Shown here piece after piece: positions 26,501 to 41,500 of a stretch of 64,000 bases of DNA. The notes beneath the pieces are model-generated. The model did not search any database. It was given only the letters and a program-made list of their open reading frames with translations, and was not told the origin of the DNA. The position numbers and the translations under genes were made by a program. Positions within the stretch are counted from its first letter, which is position 1; every line of letters begins with the position of its first letter. The DNA comes from Acanthaster planci (lineage: Eukaryota; Echinodermata; Asteroidea; Valvatida; Acanthasteridae): assembly GCF_001949145.1 (NCBI RefSeq), contig NW_019091615.1, positions 29,926-93,925 on the forward strand, read 5' to 3'.

Positions 26501-29500
26501 CTTTATCTAACCTGCTCAAACGTGCCAAAACCATGGTCAAAGTTGGTGCCATACATCCTGAATTAAACTGAACGATTAATTTAATGCTTATCACATCTGG
26601 CTGCATGATTTCAGGAAAAAGAGGGTTTAGGTTTCCTGCTTAGCTTGTTTAACTGTTTAGGCTAACTGATTTGAAAAGTCAAAAGTTGTCTTTCCTGTAG
26701 TAAGATTTTGATCTTTAGCTATTGGTAACATTAATTTTGTGCAAAGGAACGTAATGACAGCAAAGGCCCCCTGGCACACTTACATGTATGTGCATATAGA
26801 TTTTCGGAAGGAAGTTTACACGACCATCATGAAATCAAACCCATGCCGGTACAAAAAGGAACAGTCACATGACACTTTAGGAAACTCAGATTATTTTTCA
26901 GAAAAGACCTGACCACAGACTTACTTCCTGCCATGTGTTTGTGAATGGTTTGTTTTAATAATAAGGGTTCATCTTTTCCTGTGGTGGATTGTCAGTTTTA
27001 AAGAAAAACCTGTTTGCCAACAAGACTAGAAAAACTTTAAAAAACAACACAAAAATTCCAAGAAACATACATGTACATGTATACAGTAGTTATCGGTAAT
27101 ACATCTAGTTTTATTAAATTCCAACAGTATGGAGAAGTCCTGATGCAAAAGCTCAAATTCTTAATGACTCCAGAGGATCTGCAGAAGTAATAGATGTTTC
27201 ATTTAAAGAAAGATATGGTTTTCAGAAAGGCAGTGTGCTAGAGATTTCACGGAAACTGTGACAGTTTTTTTTTGTCCAGATTTTCATTACTGTGACTGCA
27301 CGGGTTGCTTCAAATAGTTTTCTCGGGCAAAAGCTGATTTGAATTGGCATGGAAGGGAAATAACTTGCTTTTTTGTTCTTTAGTTAAATCACATTGTTTT
27401 TAATTCAATTTCTTGATGACATTGATCACATTGATTTTCAGTAATGTGCTGGTACACATACATGTAAATATATGTACATATAGGTTATTCGATGCTGATG
27501 GTTGTAATTGGAGTTAAATCATCAGTGTGTTATTTACAACATGAGAGCCCAATGAAGTTGGTTTTCTGTCCCAGTTATTTCAAACCTTTTTTGTTCTTGA
27601 TCTTTCCAGCAATGTTGCAGGACCAGAAGAGGGCAATGGCATAGCTAATGAAGGTGTGCAGAACCATGGTAAGACATTTACATCTATGTAATCTGCATTG
27701 TTCCCATGTTTTGGATTTGCAGAAATTAGTGTCAGTAGGCATGTACATGTAACATAATGATTTCTTGCTTTGTTTCCACATGAATTTTCTTATGGTACCC
27801 GGTATAAGATGGGATGCAATTCATCAAGCTTTCAGAGGAAAACACACATGTAAACAATCTTTGGTCTTGCCATTTCTGTCACAAAGTGTATTTTTTAGTT
27901 AATTGTTTCAACTTTTCAGCTTTGTCTTTTATTGATATTCTCTTCTCATGCTACTCCCTTTAAGTTCAACCTCTTTAGTCTTTTAAGGACAGACAATCAC
28001 TCTACAAAATTTGGTGTTCTTTACAGACTCACAAAAATAATATGCCATGCATTCCACTTTTTACAAACACACTGACAGAAGTGGTTAACAAATCTTGTTT
28101 TCGTGCGGGTGTGTCTTTCAAACACAATAAGGTAATGCCTTGTTTATGTAATGAATGTCTCTGTTCCTGGTTTTGAAAGACTCAAATGGATGTTATAAAG
28201 GCGTATGAGTTTCCGTTTTAGTTTCTATCTTCTGGCATTAGTGCATGTGCGTGACATTCATGCAGTTTTCATACAAAGTTATTGTACATACAGTGTACAT
28301 GTACTTCCTGTTTCATTTCAACTCGAGGGCTTTTTGGGGAAAAAACACCCTCTAGAGTATTTCAAATTAACATTTCAGGGCATGAGGCTCGTCAGCTTTC
28401 TATGTACGTGCATTCCTTTGAAGCTGTTCCTTAAGTTTCATCATTTCTGCCAGATTTGTTTATGGAGAAAACTAAGAGTATTTTATTCAGCTCAGCTTTT
28501 GCATTACAGTATTTATTAGGTGCTGCTTTTGTGGTGGCTTACTCTACTTGGTGTGACCATTCTATTGCTCTGTCATGAATGCTGAGTTTACTAGCTGGTG
28601 ATAGGTACATGTATCGGCAGGCATAACTGCAAAGCAAGCCATTCCAAAGATGTTTCAAGGAACTATGTGGTTGTGGAACAAACATGACAAAAGTAGAAAA
28701 CAAGAACTACATGTAATCAAGCAAATAAAAAACTGCAGATAATGGTACACACACTCATGTTATATTGTCTATTGCTTGGTGCAAACAACTGAAATTGATG
28801 TCTTCTCATACACATGCACATGTACATGTTGGAATTTCAATGAAAGACATTGCTGTTTATTTCCCTCCCACCTATCTGTTGTCTTCACATCCCTGGTCAT
28901 ATTTTTTGCATCTACGTCTTGGTATTACAGTTGTATATGCTCAGGTGAACAGAGCAAACAAGCCTACAGCGCCACTGATCACCAGGCCAGCAAGGAATAT
29001 TGCAACAGGTCTGATCTCCATCCACCTTGCATCTCCTCTACTTATAATCCATCAGTATTGTAGTCAAGTCTGGGTCTGTTTCTAGGCAGAAATGGCTAAA
29101 GCTTGGTTCCATCTCTACCTCTAATTGAAGAATTATTAAAAACCTTTTTCCACGCCAGGTTGAAACATTCTGAACCTTAGAAATGATAATGCACTTTCTC
29201 TAAGTCATAGTCTGTCAAGTTTGAAGGTCTGCAAAAAGACTGAAAACAAAAGCACGACTTTCGGACCTAAGTTTCAATTTTGGAAAAAAAGTGGCTGAAA
29301 ATGAGACTTGAAAGAATCCTTTGTTCCACATCAGACTTTACCTTCGATATTCATGTGTTCTTAAGGTCTTGTTCCAAGACTTGCAAAATCCAGACTGCCT
29401 GCATTGAAGTAAAGTTCAGTCACAGCATAAAATAATACTTCTAGTTGTCCACAGCCCCCCTGGACTCCTGAAGTAATCCTCTAGCCCACTTTTATCTGTT

Positions 29501-32500
29501 CAGCCTAAAAATTTAGATCCACGCTTCACTACAGTACTACTATGCCTTTTGTACGTAACCTTCACTTCTATGTACATAATATACGTACATCATCTTTCTG
29601 TTAATCTTGTGAGCATCATTGTTCTTAAGGATAGAAATCATTAACTAATAACCAACATTTTTAATCTCGAGATACCATATGTTACAGCACGTTTCACCTC
29701 ATTCTAATAACAATCTCACATACCATTATGAACATGTGTAACCATATTATTTAAGTACATGCTCAGCATGTGTAAACGTGCATGCCGGTAACCATGGCGA
29801 CCGAGACATCTTAGAATCAGAAATAGCCTCTTTTGTTTCTGGTATTACTGAGACCATATTCTGTACATGTATTTATTCATAGAGTCCACACTATCTGGGT
29901 GATTGTTTACCACAGCTGTTCTGCCCAGGCACTGCTTAATCTGATTGTTTGGTTTTGCTTTTCCAGCAGCTCAACAGCTTTCAGGTGGACTTCATCTTCT
30001 TCACTCATTAACCCAAACTCTCTGATTGCTTGCAATTATCCTACAAGTAGGAACTATCATAAATCTTCTAAGTGTCCACTGTGCACCTGCAGTGGCGCCT
30101 TATTTTGTATACATGTATTCATATAAAGTGCTAAAGCATATTTCATACTTTAAAGTATAGTATATCAAGCAAAGCCCATTTGTAAAGCCTCAAATCACTG
30201 AAAGACTGTACAGCAGCAGTTAGAAACATTGTTATTTACAAGTCACTGTCCTCCTAAGTGATTGTAGAGCCAGGGATATAAGAAAGTACCTGTAGGAAAC
30301 AGGTGTTTGCAGGGGAGTGCAGGATAATGAGTGATGGAGGAGATCAATCTCTTCCCTCCAGTGTCAGCCTTCTACTCCTCTGTATTCCTTCTCTTCACTT
30401 CAGTTTTCTTTGTTATCATCTCTTTTAGGTTTCCTGAAGATGCCTGAAGTAATCTTTGATTTTTTTGTCATTTCCAAGAAAAGCTACATGTATTAGTTTA
30501 ACGGTACTTTTGCAGGTGCAATTTTCTTTTCACCATTTTTTTCTCAAAGTTTTAACACAAAAAAATGATACTGAATACCTGAAAGCAATATGGGTATCCA
30601 AAACAATACTGGGTACCCAGAGTCAATGTCTGTTTGGAGACTCTTCATTTCCACTTACGTGTATATTTTCTTTCAGAAAATGAGGATAAGCCTGTCCCAG
30701 AGAAGAAAAAAAGGGGGTCTGGGTATTTGCCTTTGTCTGATGAAGGTGTGCAGAATTAAGATGCTGTTCACCAAAAATTTACGTTTACAAAAGCATAGAA
30801 TCCATGAAGCAAAAGTAGTGAGTCAGTCCTAAAAGAAGTGTTCATGTACAAGTTTACATGTATCAACATTCTGTGGCATCATGGTGTCCAGAATGTTCAA
30901 GTACATGTATGTGAATGCAGCAGAAAGGCAGTGCAGAAATTTTGGCTGTTTGATTTCTGTCTTAGTTGAACTGAATGTGTTCTGATTTGTGTTTGGGGTT
31001 CAAAATAGAGACCAAACAATAGATGTAGAGGGGCCGCTGGTGTCTAGTGTGTTTTGTTTTACTGGAGGAGTTTCTTGTGTTTGTTTGTTCATTTTCTTTT
31101 ATTTCAGTTTTGCAATTTTTGTCAAGCAGCTTTTCATTTGTGATTTCTATACTCAGCACAACAAATTGATAATTGCACTTGAGTTTTCTTTCCATCTGAA
31201 CTAAGTTTAAAAAAAAAAAAATTGTGTCATCTTTGGGTATAGTTGAATTCATTACCTCACACTTGCTTGTTTAGACATTTCATTGATTAAGTGCTAAACG
31301 TGTCTTCACTGTTAATGTACTTAGTCAAAAGGGTTCGAATCTCACCCAAGAAAGGTTAATTTTTTTATTCCAAGTTGTGGGACACCAAAGGGTGTTCATG
31401 TACATGTATAACACCTTGTAAATCAAGTCAGTGAAGTCCAGGCGATATGTCAGCTCCTTTCCATCAGATTCAGATGACATGCTGAGTCAGTGTAACAGCT
31501 CACTGTATGCAACATGCTCAGGGTCCAACTCCAAAGCCCTTCTTAGCAGCCAGTTTTTGTGCTGAGAAAAGCTCTGTTGCTTTGAGAAAGCAATAAATAC
31601 AGCCAAAACATGAAACCCTACAGAAAAGGGTCACTTATTAAAATCGGTGATGTATCAATACAAATTTCTATGCGCATGGAACCATAAGCACTGTAATATA
31701 TTGCTTAAGCAGCAGTCATTGCTGTAGCATGCACAGCATTCCCTGTAAGTGTTAAGCAAAGCTTTGAATTTGAGTCCAGGCCTTGACCACTGCTTTGCAT
31801 GTATCTTAAATACATTTCAGTTTTTTATGTTTATACAATGTAGAGTATGACAAGCTCTCTAGAAAGGAAAGACACCCTGTGTACCCTAACCCTGCTGTGA
31901 GAGGTGACTCCTTGCCCCCCAAGACAGGTCAGGGCAATGTTACTTTAGATTGGTGCTGAAATTTGTCAGCACATACTGAGCTTGCCACACCCATTAAAAT
32001 GCTGTGTACCATCTACAGGCATTAGCTTTTTGCTCTTCTTTTCAAATTGCAGATTATTTTGTTAACTGGTACATGTATGCACAGCCATTTTGAGGTTTCT
32101 TTCTTACCAACCCTCTGAATACTTCACCTTCTTTTATATACATGACCTACGGTAAGCATTGAGAGTTAAGCATTCATCTTTTTGGATAAATACTGCAATT
32201 TGACTATTCTTTCTTTGAAACTCTTGTGGGGAACTAGATGTCACGTAGATGTCACATTTACATGTAAGGGGACCTGTTTATTCTGACCTTGTTCTGAGGG
32301 TAGTACCTTTCCTTCGTGTCTTTTAACTCACAAGGAGGAAAACCTCTTCTGACAATATGCAGATTTACAAGTACAGATTTGTCTAAGTTTGAAAGTTCAT
32401 AGTCCAATTGATATGCCTACACCCATACCATATCATGCCTCAAACATTCCACATTCCACCTGCCAATTCCATTCCATTCTCAGACAGTTCTGAATTTTCC

Positions 32501-35500
32501 AATTAAAGTTATGTTTAGACATCCATGGAATATAGCCTTTGCAGCAAACACTACAAAAAAATTAGATTATTAATTTAAGGTTAGCAAAATGAAGTACATG
32601 TACATGTCCTCAACAGAAACTTCCAGAGAAGAGTGAAGAAACATTGTTAAAATTACATGTACTTGTCGTGACCCCATTAATTAGACTTGTAGTCCTGTCT
32701 GACCCCATTTATTAGACTTGTAGTCCTGTCAGACTCCATTAATTACTCAAAATTATCTATGTTCAGTACAGCCCAAAACTACTTTGAGATAAACTCTAAA
32801 ACTCTTTTCCTACTAGATTGTCAATCCCTAGGAGTGAACTTGCCCTGAGGCCTCCCAGGCTGACATGCAAAATTTCACCTGCTATTGACTCAAATTTGTT
32901 TTTCTCAAACCATGCTTTTCAAGATCTATTTTTATCTAATTGTAAGCACTGCTCACAATGCATTCCTTGCCTGTACACACATTCCATGTCTGGGCACCTA
33001 ACCGTGAAAACAAATAATTCTTCATTGTGATACGAGTGGACCTGTTTGCTTGGTGTTCTTGCGACTGTGAAACTGTTGGTGTTAACCTAAATAACATTGA
33101 CCTATAAAAGAGAAAAACAGTGAAATACCGGTATGATACCCTCCCTGTACATGTACCTGGCTCAACAAGAGATTTCCAACTGTGTTACCACCCATCATAC
33201 AAGGGCATTTTTCAATAAATAATAGAATCTATACAAGTTTTATTTATGTTTAACCACGATGTCAGCCACAACAAACACTGTGCTCCAAAGTACTTCATGT
33301 ACATACCATCAAAACCTCTATGCAGCATTTAATGTATAAATTGTATTTGCATTAGTTTGCCATTGATAAGATGGTGCAAAGTCAATCCATATATATTTGC
33401 TTTAATGTAAGGGACCTGCCCATCACTTAGTGACCATTAAAATAGTAATTTCCATGCTTCATTTCTGCTTGACTGTATAAATGCAGATGTTTGTTTTTCT
33501 TTGTTCTTAAGATGCATTTTGTACAATATAGAATGTTACAGATTCAGGATGAAAGTTTAGATAATTTACTTTTTATTGGGAAAGCAAAGTGTTTGCAGAA
33601 TCGTCCCTGAATATCACAACTGTAGGCACAAAAATTATCTTTTAAAAATGCTTTTCAGTTGTTTCTTTCCGTTTAATTCTGTTGTATGTTTGCATGATAT
33701 AGCCTGCCATTATTAACATTTGAATTACGATTATGCATGATTACAGGTGCGTATGAAGAAATGAAAGTGGCTGCATCCAAGACTTGTTCTGAGAATGCTA
33801 CTAACAAAGGTCTGTTGCTGACCTCAACTCAATCTGCCCCTCTCCCCGATCATTAGTAAATCACATTTCACACCCATGTTTTACTTTTTGGTGTGATGCA
33901 AGGAGGTCCAAATTGATTCTGTTCAGAGTTGTACAATGTGTGTCAGGAAGCATTTGATAAGCCCCTGTGGAGTTGACTTGAGTTTAACCTTATCACCACT
34001 GTTGTGCTTGTTTGACACAGTTAGAATTGCCCAGTGTGACCAGAAATGCAGACATATGGCAGCATTGACCTGTGTCCTTCAATAACTCAATACTCATATA
34101 AATTTGCCTTTTCATGCTTGGGTCAAAGTCTTGCTCTGACGTCATTGTTAAATTCCACATCTTTTACACCATATCAAGTTGAATATCAAATTACCGCTAG
34201 AAGGTGAAAATATAAAATCCCTTTTTTAAAAGATCATTGCGATGGTATTACCCATCAGGTTACTGGAATAACAGAGTGGTGCAGCTCTCTCTAGATTTCT
34301 ACTAACAAATCCCACTGGTGGTTTTATTTACATGTACTAACAAGTCCTACTTGGCCTTATTTAATCTAAGCTCCATATTTATAACAGCCTGGTCTTCGTA
34401 ACTGATTTATAACTCAAATTGGCCTAAATTTTACTCAGTCCAAGAGAATGTTGAGAAATCCTTGTCACCTGCTGAGTCTGGAATCTTTTTGGAACTTTTT
34501 TGCATTTAAGTTTTAAATATTTACAGCCTGGTCACCATAACATATTTACAAAACTAACAAAGTTTATGCTTTTTCATGCAGTCCAAGAGAATGTGGAGAA
34601 ATCCTCCCCTGAAGAGACTACTAACAAAGTCACTAACAGAGGTCTGCAAGAAACCCTCTTTCACTTTTCCTTCAAAGCTAAACAAAATAAATGTTAAATG
34701 ACTTGAAATGGCCTTGTTATTAAACCAGTGGCATACAAGTTTCTGTTTTATTTCCTGTGTTAATTTCTCTTACCAAAGCAGAACAGTTGTTCCCGCATGG
34801 CATGTATTGATATAGAAGGAAAGTTTCAGTTTGTCATTACAGTAGAAAAAATGAAGTTGAGTGTAGCCTTTCAAGGATTGCTATCCTGCAGTGATATTGA
34901 TTTTATTAGTTCTCATTCCTCGTTATTGGTATATTAAACAACCACTTATCCTACAAATACTGCTTAGTGAATATGCTCATTCTTCAATTTGAGGATAAAA
35001 TCTCAAGGAATTGAACATGTACCGTTATTTTGAATACTGTTGTATGTTAGTGGGCAGTCTGTCCAGAGACTTTTTTTTTTTGTTTATAGAAGGTGCTGTG
35101 TTCTTCATCTTTTGAGCTACTGTCTTTGTAGCAGACAGAAGCTTGTAGAAAATTTTATGATATATCCTATAACCTTTCAATAGTAATAAATGAATAATCT
35201 TTTAATTTTCTGAAGCATTTTGTAGATAATGACCATTTTGTTTTTGTTGAAGCAGACTCCAAGCCCCCAATCACCAGACCCAAACCTAAAAGCATCAAGA
35301 AGGACCAGCCACCAAGTAGGAGTGCAGGTGGGATCAACATTACTACAACAGTGAACTCTTACAGCAGAGCAACCACTGTGACCATTATCAACTAGCTTAT
35401 AACTATTGCAGACTATTGCAGACCGTACTGTCAAAGATCATCTCCAATTATCTGTGATAGTCTGTGCTGTTACAACAGGCTGATCCTCCAAACCATCACA

Positions 35501-38500
35501 CTCACAAAGACTGATTATTTATAGACCCTCGTAGATCATTTTAGATTATATCAAGAAAACTTTCACAGGAACAATCCTTAAGTTACATGCATCATCATCA
35601 GTAGCATGGCAACTGTGCTGGCTCTTATGATCATTGATGAGCAGCTTAGTCATTGAATCCTGAGAACTTTCATGTTTCATATTTTGACTTCACATGTAGC
35701 TCTTCCTTCATCCTAATTGCTTGAATCAAGTACTGACCTTCTGTATTTGATAAGTGTGATAAATGATCTGGTGGGATCAGCCTGTTACAATCATGACATC
35801 TTTATTTGAAGAACTCTTTTAAAGTCATTGCAGGTTGGCATTTTTGGGGGGTTTTGCTTTTATGAGTGACAGTAGTATTCATCGAAATCAAGGGCATGTA
35901 CAGGGTTCCTGTTATTATGCAATCCTTGAGGGCAAAACTGTCAGGGAAAAAGTGCCAGGAAGAGGTGAAAAGCTTTCTTAAATTTGAGAAAATGTTTAAA
36001 TGTTTATTTAAATGTTTTTTCAGTGTAAAATTTCTAAAATACATCATTGCAAAAGGATATTTCACAGCTTACCACAATTTTTCTTTTAATTCCAATGTTG
36101 GCATAAATTTTGCTGGCATCAGGATTTTCAAGGAATGTAACAGGAACTGTGGGAGCAGTTTTATTTCATTATTATGACATGAGTTTTCTTCACAGATGCA
36201 TTATGATTTTTCATCAGAGCAGCTGCTTCATTTTGTTGTATTCAGCATCAAAGGATTTTCAAAAAGGCTTTCTCCAGCAGGCAGGGATCCAGGAAGAACT
36301 GATTCCAAAAGACCATGCTCTGTATTTCCCCCAATTAGCTCTCCTTAATCTGTATTCAGAATATTTTTATAATGAAACAATTCATTATAATTTCCCCTTC
36401 CCCAAAATGGATCGATTTAGCCAAGGGAGGTACATGTACCTGCCTGGACTTGCTGTCACAATGATCACCCTCCCCTTTTATCCTTCCTGGATCCACCCCT
36501 GAAATGTTACTTTATCAGCCTGTCTATAGTATATTTTCCCTATAGTATAAATGACTTTTCACACATCTCCACCTATATCGTACTTTAGACTTCAGCTGAA
36601 TTGCGTCTTCGCATCATACGTACATCTTCATTTGCATTTTGTTTTGTTGGACTTCTTGGTAGCAAATACCAACACCTGTTCTTACACCAAGAGCACTTGC
36701 TCATCATCTCAAAAAACCTACTTATCAAACAACTTTCCTTCCAACAGCCTGCTGAGTTCTAAATTTTCTAAGACTCCACGTACTTTGTTTGATTTTTGGT
36801 TGTTTTGATTTTATAGCAGTGCGGCACTTCCTGTCATCAGGTCAGCAACATTTCAACATTCATCATGCGTAGCCTGCAATTCGATTGAACACAGGACATT
36901 GTGTCTTGCTGCACTGTCCATCAATCTTGATCAAATACTGGTGTATTCTGAAATTCTTTCCATGTCGATTCTGTCTGTAAATCAGTCATTTATATTTGCA
37001 CATATCTGGGTTGTCTGTGTCTGTTTTCAGTGTTTGTCTGTCGCTGTATGTACATGTGTATTTTGCTGAACATTCTCCATTCCTTAGTTCTCTTTCCAAC
37101 ACTCCTCTATTTCTGCTAATTTGTCATTTTCAGAGACGCCAATGAATGAGTAAAGTTGCTAAGCATTTAAATTAACAAAGTTAGAACTTGCTTAGAACTT
37201 GTCAAAGTTCTTGTCAAAGCTCTGTGACACCTTGCCTAATATAATGTGCATAAATTTAAACTCGCTGACATGAGAACAGACTCCTTGCTAACGTGATTGA
37301 TATGGTTTAATGAATCTGTTAAACATTCTACGTGTCTTATTAATTGAATAGCATTTTTGTTTGCAGCATATGTGCATAGAAGACAGTTTCATATGGTGGC
37401 ATGGCCAGAGAGATGTTTGTTTTCACCCCAATCCTGTCCAAATTGGCCACCCATGCAAATGACACACACCCCCAATCATACAGATACAATTTAGGTTCTT
37501 TGTATGATGGAAACTCGGGGATAATGCAAAAATAGTGTGATAACAACCTGTCATTTGAATTTGAAATTAACAAGGAAATTATCACATGTACATAGCAGGT
37601 GTGGCCTTCATTTAAGAGAGAGGATATTGGCAGGTATTTAAAGCATGAGATAAAAATTCATATATTTTCTATATTTTAGAACTAAGCCAAAAAAGTGGTA
37701 CCTGCCCAACCCAAGTTGTTGATTTCCCAAACCTTTCAAGTCATATCTGATTTCTAGACATGTCATGTCTAATTGTTCTTTGTATAATTTTACTTAATAT
37801 TCCCTTTCATCACAACAAGTAGTCCTCCAGAAAAGGGCCTTTGATCATGCCACTTTTCTCTTTCTACACCTGGTCACAACTAACAGCTTGAAATTTCATT
37901 ATGTTGCTGTAGATGAAATTCCTAAAAGGAAGGCCGAATTAGCTGGTGCTACTGAAACTACAGAAACAGGTGCGCAAACCTAAAAAGAAAAAGTGTTTGT
38001 TGCCTTAAATTGGAATAAATCTGCAGGACTCCAAATGCTGCACTTTTTTCTTGAGTTGAAGGAAATATTTTTTCAGCGTTTATTGATTCTTATTTCATAA
38101 AATGTGCCAAATGAGTATTTGGTCATTTGAATGGTTATAGATGGTCAGTTATCTTTACAGGTTTGCTTTGATTCAAGTTGAAAATTTGTGAAACCTTGGA
38201 CCTTCTATTCCTTTGTCTTTCAGTCGAAATCAGCATTTTCCTGACTCTTGCTGGTTTGTAGCTTTTTTTGAAGTCCACGTTTTTTTAGTTCCTGTATTAA
38301 TTATGTTCAGTTGGTATCTTGTTTGTTGAATGGATAGTTTCCCTTTCTGTTATGTGTGCATGATGGGAATATTAAATATAGACAAAAATCTCCCAGAATG
38401 CAGGGGTCATACATACATGGTAGTAACAAAGCAAGCATCAGTGTGAGTTTGTGACATCAAATCAAATTTTATGTGGTCGCACAGCAAAATTCCCATACAT

Positions 38501-41500
38501 TTCAACTCAAGCAACTTCAGCAGTAAATGTTTTGAATGAAAACTTGCTCTGTTTTTTCATTTGCCTTAAGTATGAATCAGACCTTTGACTGCAATATGAT
38601 GAGAATAGCATGACCAAATATATTGTCTGAGCGTTAGCTTGCGTGTAGATTAAGCAAAAATTATGAGGCATCAATACATAACCCACATCATGTGAAATCT
38701 GTTCTATTATTACTCATTGTCGTTTTCTCTTATGGGGGGGAATTGTTTTTTATTTGTTGAATGTAAGCATATTCTTTGTGCTCAATTTTAATTGTAAATT
38801 GCAAAATGGTAATGGTACATGTAAGTGATGTACAGATATGTTTGAGATATAATCTTTTACTTGGAAACATTTTCAGGTATTATTTTTAGAGCTGTTATTT
38901 CTCACCCACTTCAGGCTTTATTGAACAAACTCCATGTGCACTATCAGGAACTTCTTGCCCCTCGTAATTTCCTGTTTACTCAAAGTTTTGCTCTGCACTT
39001 CCTCATGAATCATGTGCGTGAGAATGTCACAAACCTTCTGTACATGGGTTCAATCTGGAAATATAGATAGGGCCTTACTACGCAGAATTTAGGTCACAGG
39101 TCATTCCAAACCTCATTTTTCCTCTACTTCTATGATAATAAATATTTTTTGTTCTTTTTCTACATCATTGCTGACCTATTTTTAATGCAGGGCTTTGTTC
39201 CGTTTTCAGTTTTACTCTGACATTCTCAAGTGACTGCTACATATGGTCATCTAACTGCTACATGTACCTCATCGGTACACTTTTGAAATTAGATTCCTCT
39301 TTCATTTTCTTTTTGACATCAAAGAGCTTTATGTATTCTAACGATGAGAAGTCACTGTATTGTCAGTTTCAGTGGAGGTACATGTATTCGTGTTTGTGCA
39401 CAGAACTTGCACAAAATTGTATGATGGAAAAATTGTCTAGATATCACTCTCATTGCACCAGTATGATTTGTTTATTATTTATTTCTGGTATTGACACAGA
39501 GGATTCTTCAACTGCCCCCTAGGCACTGCCAAAAGAAACCTGTAGAGAAAAGACAATTAGCAGTTAAAGTTTTAGGGGTGGGAGGAAAACTCCAGAGGAT
39601 AAATCCAGCGGGTAAATCCCTCAGAATCATTTAGGGACTGACAACTCAATCCACATGTAGACCAAGTCAGGAATCAAGGTGAAAAGTGAAGAAAGAACTA
39701 ACACACCAACCTTATTCCCTATACCTTGATTTCTCTTTGTTTCTATTCATCCATTTAAGAGCCAAGGTTCCTATTCATCCATTTAAGAACCAAGGTTCCT
39801 TTCATTATCAGTAATAGTAACTGTTGACTGTTGGTAACCAATTTCAGGTTTATCAGTGACTCTCCCAGGTAATAGGGACAACACACATGAGTTGAATAGG
39901 GAAAGCAAAAACCTCGGGCAAATTTATCTCAACTTTCCTAACAAAAGAAATTGTTAAAATGTGGGAAAGCCTATACTCGTGGATGCACACTAAGCAATGT
40001 TGAACAACCATTTAGTTTACATTGTTCCAACATGTGACTGTTATTTATTCCATTTTTGTGTATGCTTCATGCATGCCACAAAGCCATGTATGCCTGCACT
40101 GGAAATGTCTCACTGTCCCTTAACAGATTAAAGAGGTGGCTGTAATCACTTCATAGCTTTGAATCCTGGGTGAATTCCTTGAAACTGGCAAGCAGGACAT
40201 TCGGCCTCATAGAATTACAAATATTATATGTAGGTAACCGTAGTCAGATAATGGCATATCACAGGTGAATAATACTGTGGCATTTTGTTGGCTTAACTAC
40301 TTTGTAGTTTGTGCTAAGCAGACTTGTTAATACATGTAGCTCAACAACGAGAAGCACACAGCAAGACTGAAACGTGCTTAGCAGGTTCTTGAATTACAGA
40401 ACTGTGAAGGAATGATGTGTTCGAACTTGTCTCTGTCTTATTAGATGGATCGATGGCTGATGGCAAGCCAAGAACTACATCTATCAAGAGATACACCGTG
40501 GAAAGTGGAGGTCTGCTTATCTATTACCCATCTCCATCTTAGCTTACGCCACTGGGGTCTTGTCCATCTTACCTTACTCCGCTGCCATCTTCTCAATCTT
40601 AGCTGCTCCACTGTCATTTTGTCCATCTTAGCTTACTCCACTGTCATCTTGTCCATCTTAGCTTACTCCACTGCCATCTTGTCCATCTTAGCTTACTCCA
40701 CTGTCATCTTGTCCATCTTAGCTTACTCCACTGTCATCTTGTCCATCTTAGCTTACTCCACTGTCATCTTGTCCATCTTAGCTTACTCCACTGTCATCTT
40801 GTCCATCTTAGCTTACTCCACTGCCATCTTGTCCATCTTAGCTTACTCCACTGCCATCTTGTCCATCTTACCTTACTCCACTGTCGTCTTGTCCATCTTA
40901 CCTTACTCCACTGGGGTCTTGTCCATCTTAGCTTACTCCACTGTCATCTTGTCCATCTTAGCTTACTCCACTGCCATCTTGTCCATCTTAGCTTACTCCA
41001 CTATCATCTTGTCCATCTTACCTACTCCACTGTCATCTTGTCCATCTTAGCTTACTCCACTGTCATCTTGTCCATCTTAGCTTACTCCGCTGTCATCTTG
41101 TCCATCTTAGCTTACTCCGCTGTCGTCTTGTCCATCTTAGCTTACTCCACTGTCGTCTTGTCCATCTTAGCTTACTCCACTGTCGTCTTGTCCATCTTAC
41201 CTTACTCCACAGTCATCTTGTCCATCTTAGCTTACTCCACAGTCATCTTGTCCATCTTATATCTGTCTGTGATTAGCTTACAGTAGGACCTTGTGATCTT
41301 GTTGTAGAGGTACTTCTAAAGTATACGTGTACGTGTAGGTAATGATCTCCCTAGCATAAAGAGCAGTACTGTAGTTTGTCACGCCCAACCCTTTTTCTTC
41401 TGGATGAAAGCTTGGCATACTTAACATGCTTAACTTCCATGCATATCCAAGTAGTGCACATTCTTGAATGATTATATATCCTGTATAGATGCCTGATAAT

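Noticed and set aside
31323-31345. GGTTCGAATC tRNA B-box-like word, also at 8691 and 43679
   Set aside because: No A box or cloverleaf at the right distance at any of the places; not a tRNA gene.
36110-36502. Plus-strand 130-codon frame
   Set aside because: No homology pattern, no matching acceptor or donor in the phase of gene A, and composition like the surrounding intron.
40445-41286. Long open frames with LSILAYSTVI decapeptide repeats
   Set aside because: Produced by a 30-bp minisatellite in an intron; one unit of 29 bp breaks the frame, there is no domain and no splice support. The real exon at 40445-40510 uses a different frame.
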